A stretch of 64,000 nucleotides of DNA from JAAXHV01 sp965207165 (GTDB lineage Bacteria; Pseudomonadota; Gammaproteobacteria; Eutrophobiales; Eutrophobiaceae), in the NCBI GenBank assembly GCA_965207165.1, contig OZ242265.1, positions 2,046,001 to 2,110,000 of the forward strand. Reading direction: 5' to 3'. The notes below the pieces were generated by a model. The model did no database searches, was not told the DNA's origin, and saw only the letters and a list, made by a program, of their open reading frames with translations. Of the stretch, positions 1-8,509 are shown one piece after another. Position 1 is the stretch's first letter. The number at the start of each line of letters is the position of its first letter. Made by a program: the position numbers and the translations under genes.

Positions 1-107
1 CGTAGCTGCCCCGTATGATCGGTGAACCCTATCTGGACGTGCGAGGTGCCTCTCGCATCGAACAACTCTGCAACGTCCTCTCTGGTTCTGACTTGCAAAT
101 CAGTCAT
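1..107 (-). CDS. Glutamine synthetase-like protein, N-terminal fragment
   Basis: Only the first 35 codons are in the window; the gene runs off the left edge. The reading frame opens at an ATG (105-107) preceded by AGGTGA seven bases upstream, and begins 11 bases after the stop of the dimethylformamidase-like gene, so it is the third gene of that operon. The translation contains VQIGFTDHTGQLR, which resembles the beta-grasp start of type III glutamine synthetases and gamma-glutamylamine synthetases (usual form: V-x-x-x-F-x-D-x-x-G-x-x-R-G-K). Such enzymes ligate ammonia or an amine to glutamate using ATP. Substrate cannot be told from this fragment, and the family call itself rests on about a dozen residues. 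Confidence 0.6.
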   Translation of the reverse strand, partial: MTDLQVRTREDVAELFDARGTSHVQIGFTDHTGQL

Positions 108-118
108 GAGTAAATCAC

Positions 119-1762
119 CTATTCACTGAACCGTCTGAGTACGTTATGGGTTATTCTTTCTGTGAAGACATCACGTCGTTTAAGCCCAAGCGACCACAAG
201 CACGAACCCGCATTAACCACCTCACCTTTTCCACGCCGGTAATGCACTACCATTCCGGAACTGTAGCGGACTTTCCTGAGATTTTCCGGGCTATCATCGC
301 CATACAAGGCCTTGGCAACGATGCGGGCATCCTCGTTCAGCCACCAGACATTTGACAGTGGATTACCGTGATCTTCTTCCAGTGTCACTGCCGGCGCCAT
401 GGCCAGAATTTCAATCTGATCAACCGGAGCGCCATCCTCACCTGTCGGATAAGGTAATCCTTCCTTGAAAGTGTAACTCAAGCCGTCTACCTCAAATCCG
501 AAAATGCCGGCATCAGCGCCGAATACGTCACCGTAGTAAAGATCGGTTCCAGCGAAAACCCAGTGGTTCGGACGGTACACGGTAAAACCGCCGGAATGTC
601 TCGGCGCCATCGCACCCATACGGGCATAAAGTCCTCGTGTGCCGTTTAAGCCCAAAGTGAGCGCTCCCGGGCGGCCCAATACCCGATCATCCCAGACACA
701 GGTCAGCAGGTGCTTTTTCTCCGGGTCGTCCCGCACCGGGTCTTGTTCGTGGGCCAGAAACTTGTATGAAACCTGGGTATTTCCCTTGTCTTCCAGGCGG
801 ATTTGCCAGAAGAAATTACCGCCAAACCGTGCTACACGGCCTCCTCTGTCGACATATGTATCGATGGCATCACGCATGGGCGTAGACCAGTATTCATCAT
901 GGCCTGCGATTACCACAGCACTATAATCATCCAGATTAACAGTGCCGAAATGCAGGTCGTGCTGGGTCATATAATCCAGCCGGTAACCTTCTTTTTCGGC
1001 CCATTTAACCAGCAAGCTGTCGTATTCCGCATAGCTGCCGCCGACGTACCATTTGGAATAACCGTTCCCCATAGCCCAACTGAAAAATGGAATATCCACC
1101 GCCCAATCCGGGGGAATTTCCCGTTCATGGCTGGCATGAGGAGCGCCCTCAGGCAATCGCACACAGCCTCGGTGCCAGGGGCGCTGGATGGAAAGCTCAG
1201 GCGAAAAACTCTTCTGATCATCACCTGCTATTCCCTGATAAAAGTTTGCTCCGCCCCATTCGTTATAGGCAATCCAGGTGCTGGTAGCAAACAACATCAA
1301 CAGCTTGTCTTTATTCCCGTTGTCCCCCGCAGGCCGAATGATGAAGATATGGTGATGTTCGCGTATGGCGCCGGTCCCATTTTCAACACGTGAAGTAACC
1401 ACGTATGGACCGGACTGCAGCCCCTCGGGAATTTTCCAGGTATGCGCTACCGGCCAGCCTGCTCCCACCGCATAGGCATTATCCGGAGTGACAGGCATCG
1501 TGCCGGTCAATCCGGTGACTTCATATACTTTTTCAGTGACGTATCCATCTCGAACTATTTCCAGAGAATATGTCTCAGCACTGGCATAGACATGAAAATT
1601 TACCTCATCCCCCGGGGCATAACTGATGCTGTCGGTATAGGTCCAGACTTCAAGAATTTCCGCATCGTTACTGGGGAATTCGTACCAGTGACTATCAGTG
1701 GCATAGTTGCCGGATTGGCCTATACGGAATCCGTATTGCTCCAGCGAGGGTGCCGTACTCAA
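119..1762 (-). CDS. N,N-dimethylformamidase large-subunit-like protein
   Basis: 547-residue protein resembling the large (beta) subunit of N,N-dimethylformamidase, an iron enzyme that hydrolyses dimethylformamide to dimethylamine and formate. The N-terminal third (about 30-145) looks like a beta-sandwich; the rest carries the family's characteristic catalytic-domain segments, for example AGHDEYWSTPMRDAIDTYV near residue 290 and the Gly/Phe-rich RVARFGGNFFWQ just after it. The classical Paracoccus large subunit is longer (over 700 residues) and pairs with a small alpha subunit; neither extra length nor that partner is seen. The start is a TTG overlapping the TGA of the upstream gene (TTGA), supported by GAGGGA about eight bases before it. 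True substrate is unknown; other amides are equally possible. Confidence 0.75.
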   Translation of the reverse strand: MSTAPSLEQYGFRIGQSGNYATDSHWYEFPSNDAEILEVWTYTDSISYAPGDEVNFHVYASAETYSLEIVRDGYVTEKVYEVTGLTGTMPVTPDNAYAVGAGWPVAHTWKIPEGLQSGPYVVTSRVENGTGAIREHHHIFIIRPAGDNGNKDKLLMLFATSTWIAYNEWGGANFYQGIAGDDQKSFSPELSIQRPWHRGCVRLPEGAPHASHEREIPPDWAVDIPFFSWAMGNGYSKWYVGGSYAEYDSLLVKWAEKEGYRLDYMTQHDLHFGTVNLDDYSAVVIAGHDEYWSTPMRDAIDTYVDRGGRVARFGGNFFWQIRLEDKGNTQVSYKFLAHEQDPVRDDPEKKHLLTCVWDDRVLGRPGALTLGLNGTRGLYARMGAMAPRHSGGFTVYRPNHWVFAGTDLYYGDVFGADAGIFGFEVDGLSYTFKEGLPYPTGEDGAPVDQIEILAMAPAVTLEEDHGNPLSNVWWLNEDARIVAKALYGDDSPENLRKVRYSSGMVVHYRRGKGEVVNAGSCLWSLGLKRRDVFTERITHNVLRRFSE

Positions 1763-2166
1763 GCCGGTTTTCCCTCATCCATCGTCGCTTCCCTCCAGAG
1801 CAGATATTTCCCATCTTTTCCTCGTTTCAGGACTCCCTGGAAGCGACCCTTATCAAAAATTGTCTCCCCTCCCTGTCTTGGTGTCAATGCCAGGGTAAAA
1901 CGGCCATTCACGAACAGAAAATCGCCGGCTTCAACTACAACGTCATCATGTACTTCGGCAAACCTGGCATCATACTGGGCCCAGATGTCTCGGAACAGTT
2001 CTCGTGCCGCTGCGCGCCCTTGCAGTGTAGGCGCTCCGTTGGACGTCAAGATAAAATCCTCGGCAAAATGATCGACCAGCCTCAAATCTGCGGCATTATA
2101 GGCCTCTCTTTCCGCCTTGCGGTATTCTTCAAGTCCCTTAAGTGCCTCGGCAGATACTTGCCCCAT
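1759..2166 (-). CDS. SnoaL/NTF2-fold small protein
   Basis: 135-residue protein with the pattern of the NTF2-like superfamily (SnoaL, ketosteroid isomerase, AtzH/DUF3225-type): an N-terminal helix (EALKGLEEYRKAEREAY), the loop LVDHFAEDFILTSNGAPTLQGR, and a C-terminal curved sheet ending KYLLWREATMD. In other catabolic operons such proteins are accessory isomerases or subunits of hydrolases. It is the first gene of the operon and its stop overlaps the start of the dimethylformamidase-like gene, so translational coupling is likely. It may serve that enzyme in place of the missing small subunit, but this is inference. An alternative TTG start lies nine bases upstream (2175). Confidence 0.7.
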   Translation of the reverse strand: MGQVSAEALKGLEEYRKAEREAYNAADLRLVDHFAEDFILTSNGAPTLQGRAAARELFRDIWAQYDARFAEVHDDVVVEAGDFLFVNGRFTLALTPRQGGETIFDKGRFQGVLKRGKDGKYLLWREATMDEGKPA

Positions 2167-2718
2167 AGTAGACAATGTTCAGTGGTTTCTTTCGTAATTT
2201 AAATTTTAAAAAAGCGACAGGTTCTATGCTATGACTAAACCGGCTATTAAATTGTCATTAAAGGACAACCTTATACAGACACCTCTACGTGAGAACGTTC
2301 CAGTTTTGCAAGGGAAGGTCACTCGTAAACTTCACCAGCTATTATCATTGCGCTTTAAAATGCCTCTTTACCAATATCATTAGATAATCCAGTAATCTCT
2401 GCGGATATACTTTAATTGTAAGGGAAGCCTTAAATTCCAGTTTGTTTTTTTTGATTTCTCTTTTAAATATTGGAAGTAACATGATTCTATTCCCTAAAAA
2501 TACCCAGTTCTATCCAAACCTCCGTTGGTTTTTTCGTTGGCATCAATTCTCTTTGCAGATTTTTACTTTTTATATCAGTAAGTTACTGATTACTTCAACT
2601 CCGGCCGCCTCCACGAATGTCATATACAGGGACGTAACAGACATTCTCCTCCATTCTGAACCGCCGGTTCAGCTTCACTCATCCGTTCGCAATCTTGCAA
2701 CTTATAGCCGTGTATAAG
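2167..2718. other. AT-rich intergenic stretch without a recognisable gene
   Basis: About 550 bases between the divergent amide operon and hipBA. The only sizeable open frame (2442-2717, plus strand) encodes a low-complexity, Phe/Ser-rich peptide with no ribosome-binding site and no family resemblance, so I do not call it. The stretch is AT-rich compared with its surroundings. The promoter of the leftward operon should lie in 2180-2300, but I see no convincing pair of hexamers. Confidence 0.5.
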
Positions 2719-2832
2719 TCATAATACAATATATTTATTGTATTATGATTTTTTTACTATTTTTTTAATGTATTATTATTTATATACAATGATATTATTG
2801 TATATTAATGATTGAACTACTAATATATTGTA
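2719..2832 (+). promoter_or_regulatory. hipBA promoter with twin operators
   Basis: Two copies of the palindrome TACAAT-N6-ATTGTA lie at 2725-2742 and 2785-2802, exactly 60 bp apart. The first is the core of a larger perfect inverted repeat (13-bp arms 2719-2731 and 2736-2748); the second extends to 9-bp arms (2782-2790 and 2797-2805). A further ATTGTA half-site lies at 2827-2832. A promoter TTGTAT (2798-2803), 17-bp spacer, TAATAT (2821-2826) overlaps the second operator at its -35 box. This fits autorepression by HipB, whose E. coli homologue binds several spaced operators. Promoter assignment is by eye. Confidence 0.7.
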
Positions 2833-2858
2833 CCTGTTGAATAACCTGGTCAGCCACC

Positions 2859-3194
2859 ATGAAAACATTGATTGAACTATCTTCCGGTATCGAGAAGCGT
2901 CGACGCGATCTGGGTTTGAAGCAATCGGACATGCTCATGAAAATCGGCATGTCACAGCAACAATACCAACGCGTTGAAGCCGGTCATGACATACGGGTTT
3001 CCACTCTTCTACGCGTTTTGGAAGGTATGGGAATGGAACTGCTGATAGCGCCCCGCGAGCAGGCTGGACAGATGGAAAATATACTGCATTCAGGCAGGTA
3101 TGGGCACGACATGATGCCTGCTGATGCTGATTGGCAGGATGAGATCGAAGCATCCTCCTGGTCCTCATTGTTGTCTGGATTCGAGGATGAATAA
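2859..3194 (+). CDS. hipB: HipB-like antitoxin, XRE-family repressor
   Basis: 111-residue protein with a helix-turn-helix of the Cro/CI (XRE) type at about residues 8-60: a first helix with RRRDLGLKQSDM, then IGMSQQQYQRVEAG as turn and recognition helix, and IRVSTLLRVLEGMGMELL, which matches the HipB dimerisation part. The roughly 50-residue tail is acidic and Trp-containing, and may contact HipA. It would neutralise the HipA kinase and repress its own operon at the operators just upstream. The stop codon is separated from the hipA start by two bases. The ribosome-binding site before ATG 2859 is weak. Confidence 0.9.
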   Translation: MKTLIELSSGIEKRRRDLGLKQSDMLMKIGMSQQQYQRVEAGHDIRVSTLLRVLEGMGMELLIAPREQAGQMENILHSGRYGHDMMPADADWQDEIEASSWSSLLSGFEDE

Positions 3195-3196
3195 CA

Positions 3197-4465
3197 ATGT
3201 CTGAAGCCAACCGGCAAGCAGAATCTGTTGAAGCGTTGCAATTGACCTTGCACGGGCAGAAAGTCGGGATTCTCACCCATTACAGCGGTGGTAAGAATAT
3301 CTTGACCTTTGACCCGGAATACAGGGCCTTGAGGGAGCAGGAGCGGCCAACGATGACGCTGACTCAAAGAATAAACACCAACTACCTGGACAGGGTGTTG
3401 GTAAGTTCCCAAAGCGTCCCGGCTGTTCTTTCCAACCTGTTGCCGGAAGGCGCGCTGCGTGAACTACTATCCGGAACATTGAGAATTCATCCTGCCAACG
3501 AGTTCCCTTTGCTGGCATGGACCGGCAACAATCTTCCCGGGGCCATTATTGCATCGCCGGTACCTGCCGGTGAGATTCCTGCATGGGCCTTGTCTGCGCG
3601 GGATCGTATAGAAGCGGTTCAAATCGACGTCAAGGGAGTTGAGCAAAAGTTTTCACTGGCCGGTATTCAAATGAAATTTTCCACTGTCAGACAGGACGGA
3701 CGATACAACATCGGCGCGGAGGTGGGGACTGACGACTGGATTGTTAAAACACCTTCCGCAATTCACAGTAATTTGCCCGAAAACGAATACAGTGCAATGA
3801 AACTGGCTGAATCAATAGGCGTGGATATCCCTGAGATAGGCCTTATTTCATTGGACACACTGGACAACCTTCCGGCAATCAAATTGCCGGATGAGACTCA
3901 TGCCTACGCCATCCGCCGCTTTGACCGTGTCACCACGGGTCGCATCCATACGGAAGACTTCGCCCAGATATTTGAGTTTTTTGCTCATGACAAGTACGGA
4001 AAGGTCAATTATGAACAGGTTGCCGTCGTGTTATATCGCTATGGCCAGGGCGGGTTGGGAGATATCCAGCAGATGGCCCGGCGCCTCCTGGCGAATATCC
4101 TGCTGGCTAACGGCGATGCCCATTTGAAGAATTGGACCCTGATTTATCCCGATGCAGTCAACCCGAAACTGGCGCCTGCCTACGACATCGTGTCGACGCT
4201 GCCATACGTCCCGGGCGAAACCGGTATCGCATTAAACCTAGGCAAACAGAAAAAATGGTATTCCATGAATCTGGAAACCTTTCAGACCTGGAGTAAACGG
4301 ATAGACGCCCCGTGGCCGGCCATAAAAGTGCATCTGCTCGATGCCCTGGCAGCAGCACGTGACCGGTGGCCCGGAATGTTGCAGGATCTGCCCATGCAGG
4401 AACTGCATAAGGAAGTTCTGCGCTCCCACTGGTCGAAACTTTCCACTGATTTTAAACTGTTGTAA
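3197..4465 (+). CDS. hipA: HipA-like serine/threonine kinase toxin
   Basis: 422-residue full-length HipA. HipA proteins phosphorylate glutamyl-tRNA synthetase or related targets, blocking translation and causing persistence. The N-terminal HipA subdomain (about 12-120) is followed by the kinase core. SLAGIQMKF (from Ser153) corresponds to the flexible P-loop with the autophosphorylated serine of E. coli HipA; WIVKTP carries the ATP-binding lysine (Lys184); NGDAHLKN carries the catalytic Asp307; APAYDIVST carries the metal-binding Asp330. All key residues are therefore present and the toxin should be active. It is co-transcribed with hipB. The target is not predictable from sequence, as HipA subfamilies differ. 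Confidence 0.92.
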   Translation: MSEANRQAESVEALQLTLHGQKVGILTHYSGGKNILTFDPEYRALREQERPTMTLTQRINTNYLDRVLVSSQSVPAVLSNLLPEGALRELLSGTLRIHPANEFPLLAWTGNNLPGAIIASPVPAGEIPAWALSARDRIEAVQIDVKGVEQKFSLAGIQMKFSTVRQDGRYNIGAEVGTDDWIVKTPSAIHSNLPENEYSAMKLAESIGVDIPEIGLISLDTLDNLPAIKLPDETHAYAIRRFDRVTTGRIHTEDFAQIFEFFAHDKYGKVNYEQVAVVLYRYGQGGLGDIQQMARRLLANILLANGDAHLKNWTLIYPDAVNPKLAPAYDIVSTLPYVPGETGIALNLGKQKKWYSMNLETFQTWSKRIDAPWPAIKVHLLDALAAARDRWPGMLQDLPMQELHKEVLRSHWSKLSTDFKLL

Positions 4466-4503
4466 CCATTTAAGGGCCCTCTGAGGATCAAGTCAGAGCT
4501 TCA

Positions 4504-4986
4504 TTAAATATACATCATGATGCTGTCCAGCGGAGCGTCTGCATTCAGCAGGTCCACGCGCTTGGATTTTATTTTCAGCCCCTCCCCTGTCTGAACCAGG
4601 CGCCAGGTGACGGTACCCGCATAAGTGTCCTGCTTACGGTGATGGATCACTGCGATAACACTGGCGGTTGCGGTAATTTCGCCAGCGGAATCCGCAGGCA
4701 GATCTGTTTCCAGATCCGACAGGATACGTACAGACCGCACTTCACGTTGCATGGACGGCGATAACGGGTTGTGCAGGTTGTAGTTACGCATTTCCATCAG
4801 GGCGCGGTTGTCGTAGACCAGGGAATCGTGCTGTTCCGGGTCGGTTTGTTCCCGTTCCAGCGGCATCCAGTAATAACCGTCCTCCGTGAACAGGGAAGCC
4901 CAGGTGTCCAGGTCCGCGTCGTCGAGGCACCGTGTTTCCAGGCGGATCAGGTTTGTAACTGCTTGCTGTAGATTGTCATCTGCCAT
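4504..4986 (-). CDS. Aromatic-ring-hydroxylating dioxygenase, beta subunit
   Basis: 160-residue small subunit of a Rieske non-haem iron oxygenase. It has the NTF2-like fold of the family: acidic helical start (LIRLETRCLDDADLDTWASLF), the EDGYYWMPLE loop, and the terminal sheet with VTWRLVQTGEGLKIKSKRVDLLNAD. The beta subunit is structural, holding the alpha3beta3 hexamer. It follows the alpha gene by 21 bases on the same strand. No ferredoxin or reductase gene lies next to it, so electron delivery must come from elsewhere. Confidence 0.9.
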   Translation of the reverse strand: MADDNLQQAVTNLIRLETRCLDDADLDTWASLFTEDGYYWMPLEREQTDPEQHDSLVYDNRALMEMRNYNLHNPLSPSMQREVRSVRILSDLETDLPADSAGEITATASVIAVIHHRKQDTYAGTVTWRLVQTGEGLKIKSKRVDLLNADAPLDSIMMYI

Positions 4987-5007
4987 GTTAACAGTGAGAA
5001 TTTTGAG

Positions 5008-6324
5008 TCAGGTCATGTAGTCAAGCCACGCCGAATACTGGTTGCGTAACGCCAGGTCGCTGGTGCCCGTGGCCCTCAGCCTTTCCCCATCCGCAACTTC
5101 CCTGCCGAAATGGCGATGCATGTCTACCCATTCGACCGCACCGGCCGCGGCGCTTTCCTGGATACGGATGTAACAGTCCAGGTCGTCCGGACCCACCATC
5201 GAAGCAGGGGAATTGATTAAACGGGAATAACGCAGGGTTCGCTCCAGCATGTTCGGCGGTGCGCCTTTCAACCTGAACGTCCACGATTCAATAATGGTTT
5301 CATTGACCGAGACGGGGATGACAACGCGGACGGACTGGATATTGTCGCGCACCGTACAGGACGGGTATATCAGGCCGTTGTGGCGATTGAAGGAGAGGAT
5401 TTCCTCAGTACGCTCCCTGCCATGGGCCTGTTCCATAGCCTCCAGGTAATCCGGATAAACCTGGTAATGACTGAATATGCTGGTTTCCCCTCCCATGTAG
5501 CCGTGTCCCCTGGCCAACCCCACGAAACCCATGTTGTCGAAGAAATCATAGGAGCCGCCAAACGGGGCGATCACCTCCGCTTCGGGCAGCGGGTCGTGTT
5601 CCGGGGGGAGCTGCTCCAGGTATTGCCGCACTGCGTCACTGGTGCCGGCATGGGCCACCATGGGGTGCATGGCGTCATGCAGGTTTTCGATAAAGAACTT
5701 CCAGTTGACCGGGTGGAGAAACCGGTGGCAGGTCTTCCCGGTGACCTCCACCTCACCCTCGGGAGCGCGGTCGGCCATGTTGTCTATGGTGTAACGCATT
5801 TCACCGAGAAAGCTGTCCAGGTCGGGACCTGTGGCGGAGAGGGAAGCAAAGATGAAACCCCGGTATTGTCCCGTCCTCGCTACTCCGGGCAGATCGTATT
5901 CCGCTGCGCTGTTGTCGAATCCCACGTCCCTGTAGCCGGCGGGGCTCGGCTGTGAACGCAGTGAGCCATCCGTCCGGTAGGTCCAGCCGTGATAAGGACA
6001 CTTGAATATGCCGTTGCCGGCGCTGCCGGCGCGGGCCTGGCACACCTGTGCGCCACGGTGTCCGCAACGGTTCACCAGTACGTTGATATCCTTTCCGTTC
6101 ATGTCCCTGACCATAATAACGGGCGTCAGCCCGATGCTGGTGGTGATGTAATCCCCGGGGGACCTGACCTGGCTTTCGTGCCCGACATAGATCCACGCCT
6201 GTCCCCAGATCCGCTCCATTTCCAGTTTGAAGATCTCTTCCCGGACATAGACGTCCCGGTGCACGCGGGCGGGCTCTACCAGGGACCTCAGGGCTTCAGG
6301 AGTGTCGTAGCGCTTGTCTTGCAT
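5008..6324 (-). CDS. Rieske aromatic-ring-hydroxylating dioxygenase, alpha subunit
   Basis: 438-residue catalytic subunit. The Rieske [2Fe-2S] site is complete: C87-G-H89 and C109-P-Y-H112. The mononuclear iron site shows the ENLHDAMHPMVAH signature, with bridging Asp217 and ligands His220 and His225; the later carboxylate ligand probably lies in the PDDLDCYIRIQE segment. Such enzymes insert both atoms of O2 into an aromatic ring (benzoate, anthranilate, terephthalate and others). I cannot assign the substrate. The gene starts at ATG 6322-6324, only about 40 bases beyond the rplQ terminator, and no clear promoter is visible in that space. Confidence 0.93.
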   Translation of the reverse strand: MQDKRYDTPEALRSLVEPARVHRDVYVREEIFKLEMERIWGQAWIYVGHESQVRSPGDYITTSIGLTPVIMVRDMNGKDINVLVNRCGHRGAQVCQARAGSAGNGIFKCPYHGWTYRTDGSLRSQPSPAGYRDVGFDNSAAEYDLPGVARTGQYRGFIFASLSATGPDLDSFLGEMRYTIDNMADRAPEGEVEVTGKTCHRFLHPVNWKFFIENLHDAMHPMVAHAGTSDAVRQYLEQLPPEHDPLPEAEVIAPFGGSYDFFDNMGFVGLARGHGYMGGETSIFSHYQVYPDYLEAMEQAHGRERTEEILSFNRHNGLIYPSCTVRDNIQSVRVVIPVSVNETIIESWTFRLKGAPPNMLERTLRYSRLINSPASMVGPDDLDCYIRIQESAAAGAVEWVDMHRHFGREVADGERLRATGTSDLALRNQYSAWLDYMT

Positions 6325-6362
6325 GGCCTATAGGTTACCGAAATTTGGCCGCCAGGGGTACG

Positions 6363-6390
6363 AAATAAAAAGCCGGACCAAGTCCGGCTT
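6363..6390 (-). terminator. Intrinsic terminator after rplQ
   Basis: Perfect 9-bp stem (370-378 with 382-390 of the 6000s; AAGCCGGAC paired with GTCCGGCTT) and a three-base loop. Read on the minus strand it is followed by TTTTTATTT. It lies about 30 bases after the rplQ stop and closes the ribosomal super-cluster. Confidence 0.9.
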
Positions 6391-6419
6391 CGAGTCGTTA
6401 CTGCTTTATTATAGTTATA

Positions 6420-6818
6420 TCAACTATCCGTACTGTCGTTATTTTCTTCCAAATCTGCGACGGGCCGGTCAACCAGCTCCACGATAGCCATGGGCGCCTT
6501 GTCACCGACCCTGTAACCACACTTCAGGATGCGGAGGTAGCCACCCGGCCTGCTCTTGTAGCGCGGTCCCAGTTCATTAAACAGTTTCGTCACCGTCGGT
6601 CTGTCGCGCAGGCGCGCGAATGCCAGTCTGCGCCTGGAAACCGAATCTGTCTTTGCCATTGTAATCAACGGTTCAGCCACACGGCGCAGTTCTTTCGCCT
6701 TGGCGACGGTGGTCTTGATCAATTCATGCCGTACCAGCGATACGGTCATGTTGCGGAACAGCGCAGTGCGGTGGCTGCTGTTCCGATTCAGTTTCCGTCC
6801 GCTTTGTCTATGACGCAT
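6420..6818 (-). CDS. rplQ: 50S ribosomal protein L17
   Basis: 132 residues (E. coli 127). The N-terminus MRHRQSGRKLNRNSSHR and the segment RTALFRNMTVSLVRHELIKT are diagnostic. L17 lines the outside of the peptide exit tunnel. The last residues form a short acidic tail (EENNDSTDS), slightly longer than in E. coli. It is the last gene of the alpha operon, 18 bases after rpoA, and ends before a strong terminator. Confidence 0.97.
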   Translation of the reverse strand: MRHRQSGRKLNRNSSHRTALFRNMTVSLVRHELIKTTVAKAKELRRVAEPLITMAKTDSVSRRRLAFARLRDRPTVTKLFNELGPRYKSRPGGYLRILKCGYRVGDKAPMAIVELVDRPVADLEENNDSTDS

Positions 6819-6836
6819 TACAGGTACCCACGTAGT

Positions 6837-7856
6837 CTAATAGGAAATCACTGACGACATTTCCTTGTCCTCGTACAGGTCTGAGGGAGGCCAGTTCTCC
6901 AGCCTCATTCCCAGCGACAGGCCGCGGGAGGCAAGCACGTCCTTTATCTCCGTCAGGGATTTTTTGCCCAGGTTCGGGGTCTTCAATAATTCCATTTCCG
7001 TACGTTGAATCAGGTCGCCGATATAATAAATGCTTTCTGCCTTCAGACAGTTTGCAGAACGAACCGTAAGCTCCAGGTCATCGACCGGGCGCAACAATAC
7101 GGGGTCGATTTCCGGCTCACTGCTGGCTGCCGGGACTTCCTCTGCCTGTTCTGCTTCCAGGTCAACGAATATGGACAACTGGTTGCGCAATATCAGCGCC
7201 GCTTCCTTGATGGCCTCTTCCGGGTCGATGGTACCGTTTGTCTCGACCTCCAGGATTAACTTGTCCAGGTCTGTTTGTTGTTCCACGCGGGCACTCTGTA
7301 CGTCGTAAGACACGCGTTTTACCGGACTGAAGGAAGCATCGAGTTTCAGCCGGCCTATACTCTGTCCGACATCCTCTTCCGGATTGCCGATCACTACGGG
7401 GCGATAACCGCGTCCGCGCTCAACAACAATATTCATGTTCAGCTCACCCGACCGCGTGAGGTGTGCGATCAGGTGTTCGGGGTTGGCGATCTCCACATCG
7501 TGGTCCAGATTGATGTCGCTGGCCGTGATCTCCCCTGGTCCGTTCTTGTTCAACGTAAGGGTGGCATCATCCCGTGCATGCATGTTGATAGCAAGTTCCT
7601 TCAGGTTCAGCAGGATATCCGTTACATCCTCGTGCACACCATCTATGGTCGTATACTCATGTAACACGCCGTCGATTTCCACTTCAGTCACGGCACAGCC
7701 GGACATGGAAGACAGCAATACCCGGCGCAGGGCATTGCCCAGGGTATGGCCAAACCCCCGGTTTAGAGGTTCTATGGTTATTTTTGCCAGCGTATTGCTG
7801 ATATTTTCCACATCAACCCGGCGCGGCTTTAATAATTCACTGAATGTTGACGGCAT
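6837..7856 (-). CDS. rpoA: RNA polymerase alpha subunit
   Basis: 339 residues. The N-terminal domain (1-235) for dimerisation and beta/beta' assembly has the diagnostic GFGHTLGNALRRVLLSS. A Glu/Ser-rich linker leads to the C-terminal domain, whose RSANCLKAE and KTPNLGKKSLTEIKDVL segments bind UP elements and activators and are essentially identical to E. coli. It lies 21 bases after rpsD, as in most proteobacterial alpha operons. Confidence 0.98.
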   Translation of the reverse strand: MPSTFSELLKPRRVDVENISNTLAKITIEPLNRGFGHTLGNALRRVLLSSMSGCAVTEVEIDGVLHEYTTIDGVHEDVTDILLNLKELAINMHARDDATLTLNKNGPGEITASDINLDHDVEIANPEHLIAHLTRSGELNMNIVVERGRGYRPVVIGNPEEDVGQSIGRLKLDASFSPVKRVSYDVQSARVEQQTDLDKLILEVETNGTIDPEEAIKEAALILRNQLSIFVDLEAEQAEEVPAASSEPEIDPVLLRPVDDLELTVRSANCLKAESIYYIGDLIQRTEMELLKTPNLGKKSLTEIKDVLASRGLSLGMRLENWPPSDLYEDKEMSSVISY

Positions 7857-7877
7857 ATGCGTTTTTCCTTTTGCTTC

Positions 7878-8498
7878 TTACTTGGAATACAGTTCTACGA
7901 CTAACTGTTCGTTGATATCCGACGAGAGTTCACCCCGTTCAGGTATCGTTTTGAATACTCCGACCATCTTTTTCGCGTCCACGTCTACCCATTCGGGGAA
8001 GCCGATTTGATCTGCGACATTGAGCGCATCCTTGATACGCAGTTGTTCCCTGCTTTTTTCCCTTATCTCAACCTTGTCTTCAGGCTTGACCTGGTAAGAA
8101 GGTATATTAACAAGTCGCCCGTTGACCATGACCGATTTGTGACTGACCAGTTGCCTGGATTCGTTACGGGTACAGCCAAACCCCATCCTGAACACCACGT
8201 TATCCAGACGGCATTCCAGCAGTTGCAACAGGTTCTCACCGGTTGAACCTCTGCGCCGGACTGCCTCCTTGTAATAGCGGCGAAACTGTTTTTCCAGCAC
8301 GCCGTATATACGCCGCAGTTTCTGCTTTTCCCGGAGTTGCACGGCGTAATCAGACAGGCGTTTTGCCCTGACGCCTTGCTCACCGGGTGGTTTGTCAATC
8401 TGGCATTTGGATTCAATCGGCCGTGCGCGACTTTTTAAAAACAGGTCTACGCCTTCACGGCGACTCAGCTTGCATTTGGGTCCCAGGTAACGAGCCAT
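7878..8498 (-). CDS. rpsD: 30S ribosomal protein S4
   Basis: 206 residues from the ATG at 8496-8498, which has GGAGGAG six bases upstream and begins with the expected MARYLGPKCKLSRREG. An in-frame upstream start at 8540 would overlap rpsK and is unlikely. The S4 RNA-binding domain is seen at about 95-155 (LECRLDNVVFRMGF, SRQLVSHKSVMVNG). S4 is a primary 16S rRNA binder and, in E. coli, the translational repressor of this operon. Confidence 0.97.
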   Translation of the reverse strand: MARYLGPKCKLSRREGVDLFLKSRARPIESKCQIDKPPGEQGVRAKRLSDYAVQLREKQKLRRIYGVLEKQFRRYYKEAVRRRGSTGENLLQLLECRLDNVVFRMGFGCTRNESRQLVSHKSVMVNGRLVNIPSYQVKPEDKVEIREKSREQLRIKDALNVADQIGFPEWVDVDAKKMVGVFKTIPERGELSSDINEQLVVELYSK

Positions 8499-8509
8499 AT
8501 CTCCTCCAC

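Noticed and set aside
2442..2717. Open frame of 91 codons on the plus strand
   Set aside because: No ribosome-binding site, odd low-complexity composition and no family resemblance; it is open only because the region is AT-rich.
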